NCBI GenBank assembly: GCA_021850085.1
Contig: JAJZRZ010000123.1
Location: 1-5,470, forward strand
DNA: 5,470 bases
Source: Actinomycetes bacterium
Lineage (GTDB): Bacteria > Actinomycetota > Coriobacteriia > Anaerosomatales > Anaerosomataceae
Direction: 5' to 3'
Shown here: positions 4,495 to 5,470 of the stretch, in pieces
How positions within the stretch are numbered: the stretch's first letter is position 1
Layout: every line of letters starts with the position of its first letter
Made by a program: the position numbers and the translations under genes
The notes under the pieces: generated by a model
What the model was told of the DNA's origin: nothing
Databases searched by the model: none
The model's input: the letters and a program-made list of their open reading frames with translations, nothing else

Positions 4495-5470
4495 TGCCGA
4501 TCCGCGTCCACAACACCCTCAGCCGCTCCAAGGAGGAGTTCGTCACCCGGGAACCGGGTGCTGTGGCCATGTACGTGTGCGGGCCGACCGTCTACAACCA
4601 CATCCATATCGGTAACGCGCGCACGTTCCTCACCTTCGATGTGATTCGCCGGTACCTGACGTTTGTTGGCTACGACGTGCGCTTCGTGCAGAACATCACC
4701 GACGTGGACGACAAAATCATCGCGCGCGCGGCCGAGGAAGAGCGCTCGGCCGCTGAGGTCGCCTCCGAGTACACGCTCGCGTTCCGGCAGGCGATGGACG
4801 CGCTCGGCGTCGAGAGGCCCACCGCGGCGCCGAAGGCGACCGAGACGGTTGCCGGTATGATCGAGATGACCCAGCGGCTGATCGAGCGGGGACACGCGTA
4901 CGCCGTGGACGGCGACGTGTATTTCTCCGTCCGCAGCTTCCCCGAGTACGGCAAGCTTTCCGGCCGCAACATCGACGACCTCGAGGCCGGCGCGCGCGTG
5001 GACGTGGACGAGCGCAAGCGCGACCCGCTCGACTTCGCGCTATGGAAGTCGGCCAAGCCCGGCGAGCCGTACTGGCCGAGCCCATGGGGGGAGGGGAGGC
5101 CAGGGTGGCATCTCGAGTGCTCGGTGATGTCCGAGGCAGAGCTTGGCCTGACCTTCGACATCCACGGCGGCGCGAGCGACCTGATCTTCCCGCACCACGA
5201 GAACGAGATAGCGCAGTCTGAGGCTTCGACCGGCCAGCCGTTCGTGCGCTACTGGCTGCACGGCGGACTGCTCCAGGTGAATGCCGAGAAGATGAGCAAG
5301 TCCCTCGGCAACTTCATGTTGCTCAAAGACGTGATGCGTTCGTACCCGGCGGCGGTGATACGTCTGCTCATGCTCCAGACGCACTATCGCAGCCCGCTCG
5401 ACTTCTCCACCGACCGCTTGGACGAGACCGCGCGCTCCTACGAGCGCCTGCTGACCCCTTTGCGGAACCT
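4494..5470 (+). CDS. cysS: Cysteinyl-tRNA synthetase (3'-truncated by window end)
   Basis: CysS is a class I synthetase that activates cysteine with ATP and charges tRNA-Cys. The frame stays open to the window edge, giving 325 codons of a protein usually ~460-480 aa; the C-terminal anticodon-binding part is missing. The HIGH-type motif reads HIGN (38-41), and KMSKS spans 266-270. The zinc ligands that confer cysteine specificity are present: C29 (MYVCGPTVYN), C209 (WHLECS), H234 and E238 (FPHHENEIAQS). Other family blocks include NITDVDDKIIARA, DFALWK and DIHGGASDLIF. I choose ATG 4494 because GGAGGG (4482-4487) is 6 nt upstream and MPIRV aligns with the E. coli start; ATG 4491 is the alternative, only 3 nt from that site. 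Overlap with the cysE stop implies coupled translation. Confidence 0.97.
   Translation, partial: MPIRVHNTLSRSKEEFVTREPGAVAMYVCGPTVYNHIHIGNARTFLTFDVIRRYLTFVGYDVRFVQNITDVDDKIIARAAEEERSAAEVASEYTLAFRQAMDALGVERPTAAPKATETVAGMIEMTQRLIERGHAYAVDGDVYFSVRSFPEYGKLSGRNIDDLEAGARVDVDERKRDPLDFALWKSAKPGEPYWPSPWGEGRPGWHLECSVMSEAELGLTFDIHGGASDLIFPHHENEIAQSEASTGQPFVRYWLHGGLLQVNAEKMSKSLGNFMLLKDVMRSYPAAVIRLLMLQTHYRSPLDFSTDRLDETARSYERLLTPLRN
4544..4560 (+). repeat. Perfect 7-bp GC hairpin early in cysS
   Basis: CACCCGG (4544-4550) and CCGGGTG (4554-4560) flank a GAA triloop, about 50 nt into cysS. Just upstream lies AAGGAGGAG (4530-4538), an internal Shine-Dalgarno-like run. The stem could slow ribosomes or serve as a protein site. 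It may also be only a by-product of GC-rich codons, since it encodes the ordinary peptide TREPGA. Confidence 0.35.

Noticed and set aside
1..5470. A novel defence, mobile or biosynthetic system
   Set aside because: All genes belong to known housekeeping families with intact motifs, uniform composition and conserved order. No transposase, integrase, CRISPR repeat, toxin-antitoxin pair, tRNA or rRNA is visible. The PIN domain is of the membrane YacL type, not a VapC toxin, and no antitoxin gene accompanies it.

Overview
This is a high-GC window carrying a compact, one-directional (+ strand) housekeeping cluster. The order is 3' end of a probable radA, disA (c-di-AMP synthase), a YacL-type membrane PIN-TRAM protein, ispD, ispF, cysE and the first ~70% of cysS. 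GC-rich third codon positions, GTG starts and 4-nt GTGA gene overlaps are typical of high-GC Gram-positive bacteria. The order mixes two arrangements known from established genomes: radA-disA-yacL-ispD-ispF-gltX-cysE-cysS in Bacillus subtilis and radA-disA plus carD-ispD-ispF-cysS in Mycobacterium. Here yacL and cysE are Bacillus-like, while gltX and carD are absent. That fits a deep-branching actinobacterium such as a member of the Coriobacteriia, or a high-GC Firmicute. The sequence alone does not settle which.

Layout. 1-119: C-terminus of probable RadA. 120-194: short gap with a weak promoter candidate and the ribosome binding site preferred for disA. 195-1247: disA. 1248-1365: the most structured non-coding stretch, with an extended -10 promoter candidate, three 8-nt CATA-type repeats, a very strong but badly spaced Shine-Dalgarno sequence, an 8-codon mini-ORF and a perfect 7-bp hairpin directly before the next start codon. 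1366-2433: membrane PIN-TRAM protein. 2430-3140: ispD. 3137-3637: ispF; these three genes overlap by 4 nt each and are surely one transcript. 3638-3771: a gap with a weak terminator-like hairpin and a good TTGACA-type promoter. 3772-4494: cysE. 4494-5470: cysS, running off the window. No stretch above 300 nt lacks a gene.

How the genes work together. RadA, DisA and perhaps the PIN-TRAM protein form a genome-integrity group: a branch-migration motor, a DNA-junction-sensing c-di-AMP synthase and a possible nuclease. IspD and IspF are two steps of the MEP isoprenoid pathway. CysE and CysS link cysteine synthesis (O-acetylserine supply) to charging of tRNA-Cys. All seven proteins belong to known families and I see no mobile element, CRISPR array, RNA gene or defence system. 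The points most worth a second look are regulatory, above all the leader of the PIN-TRAM/ispD/ispF operon.
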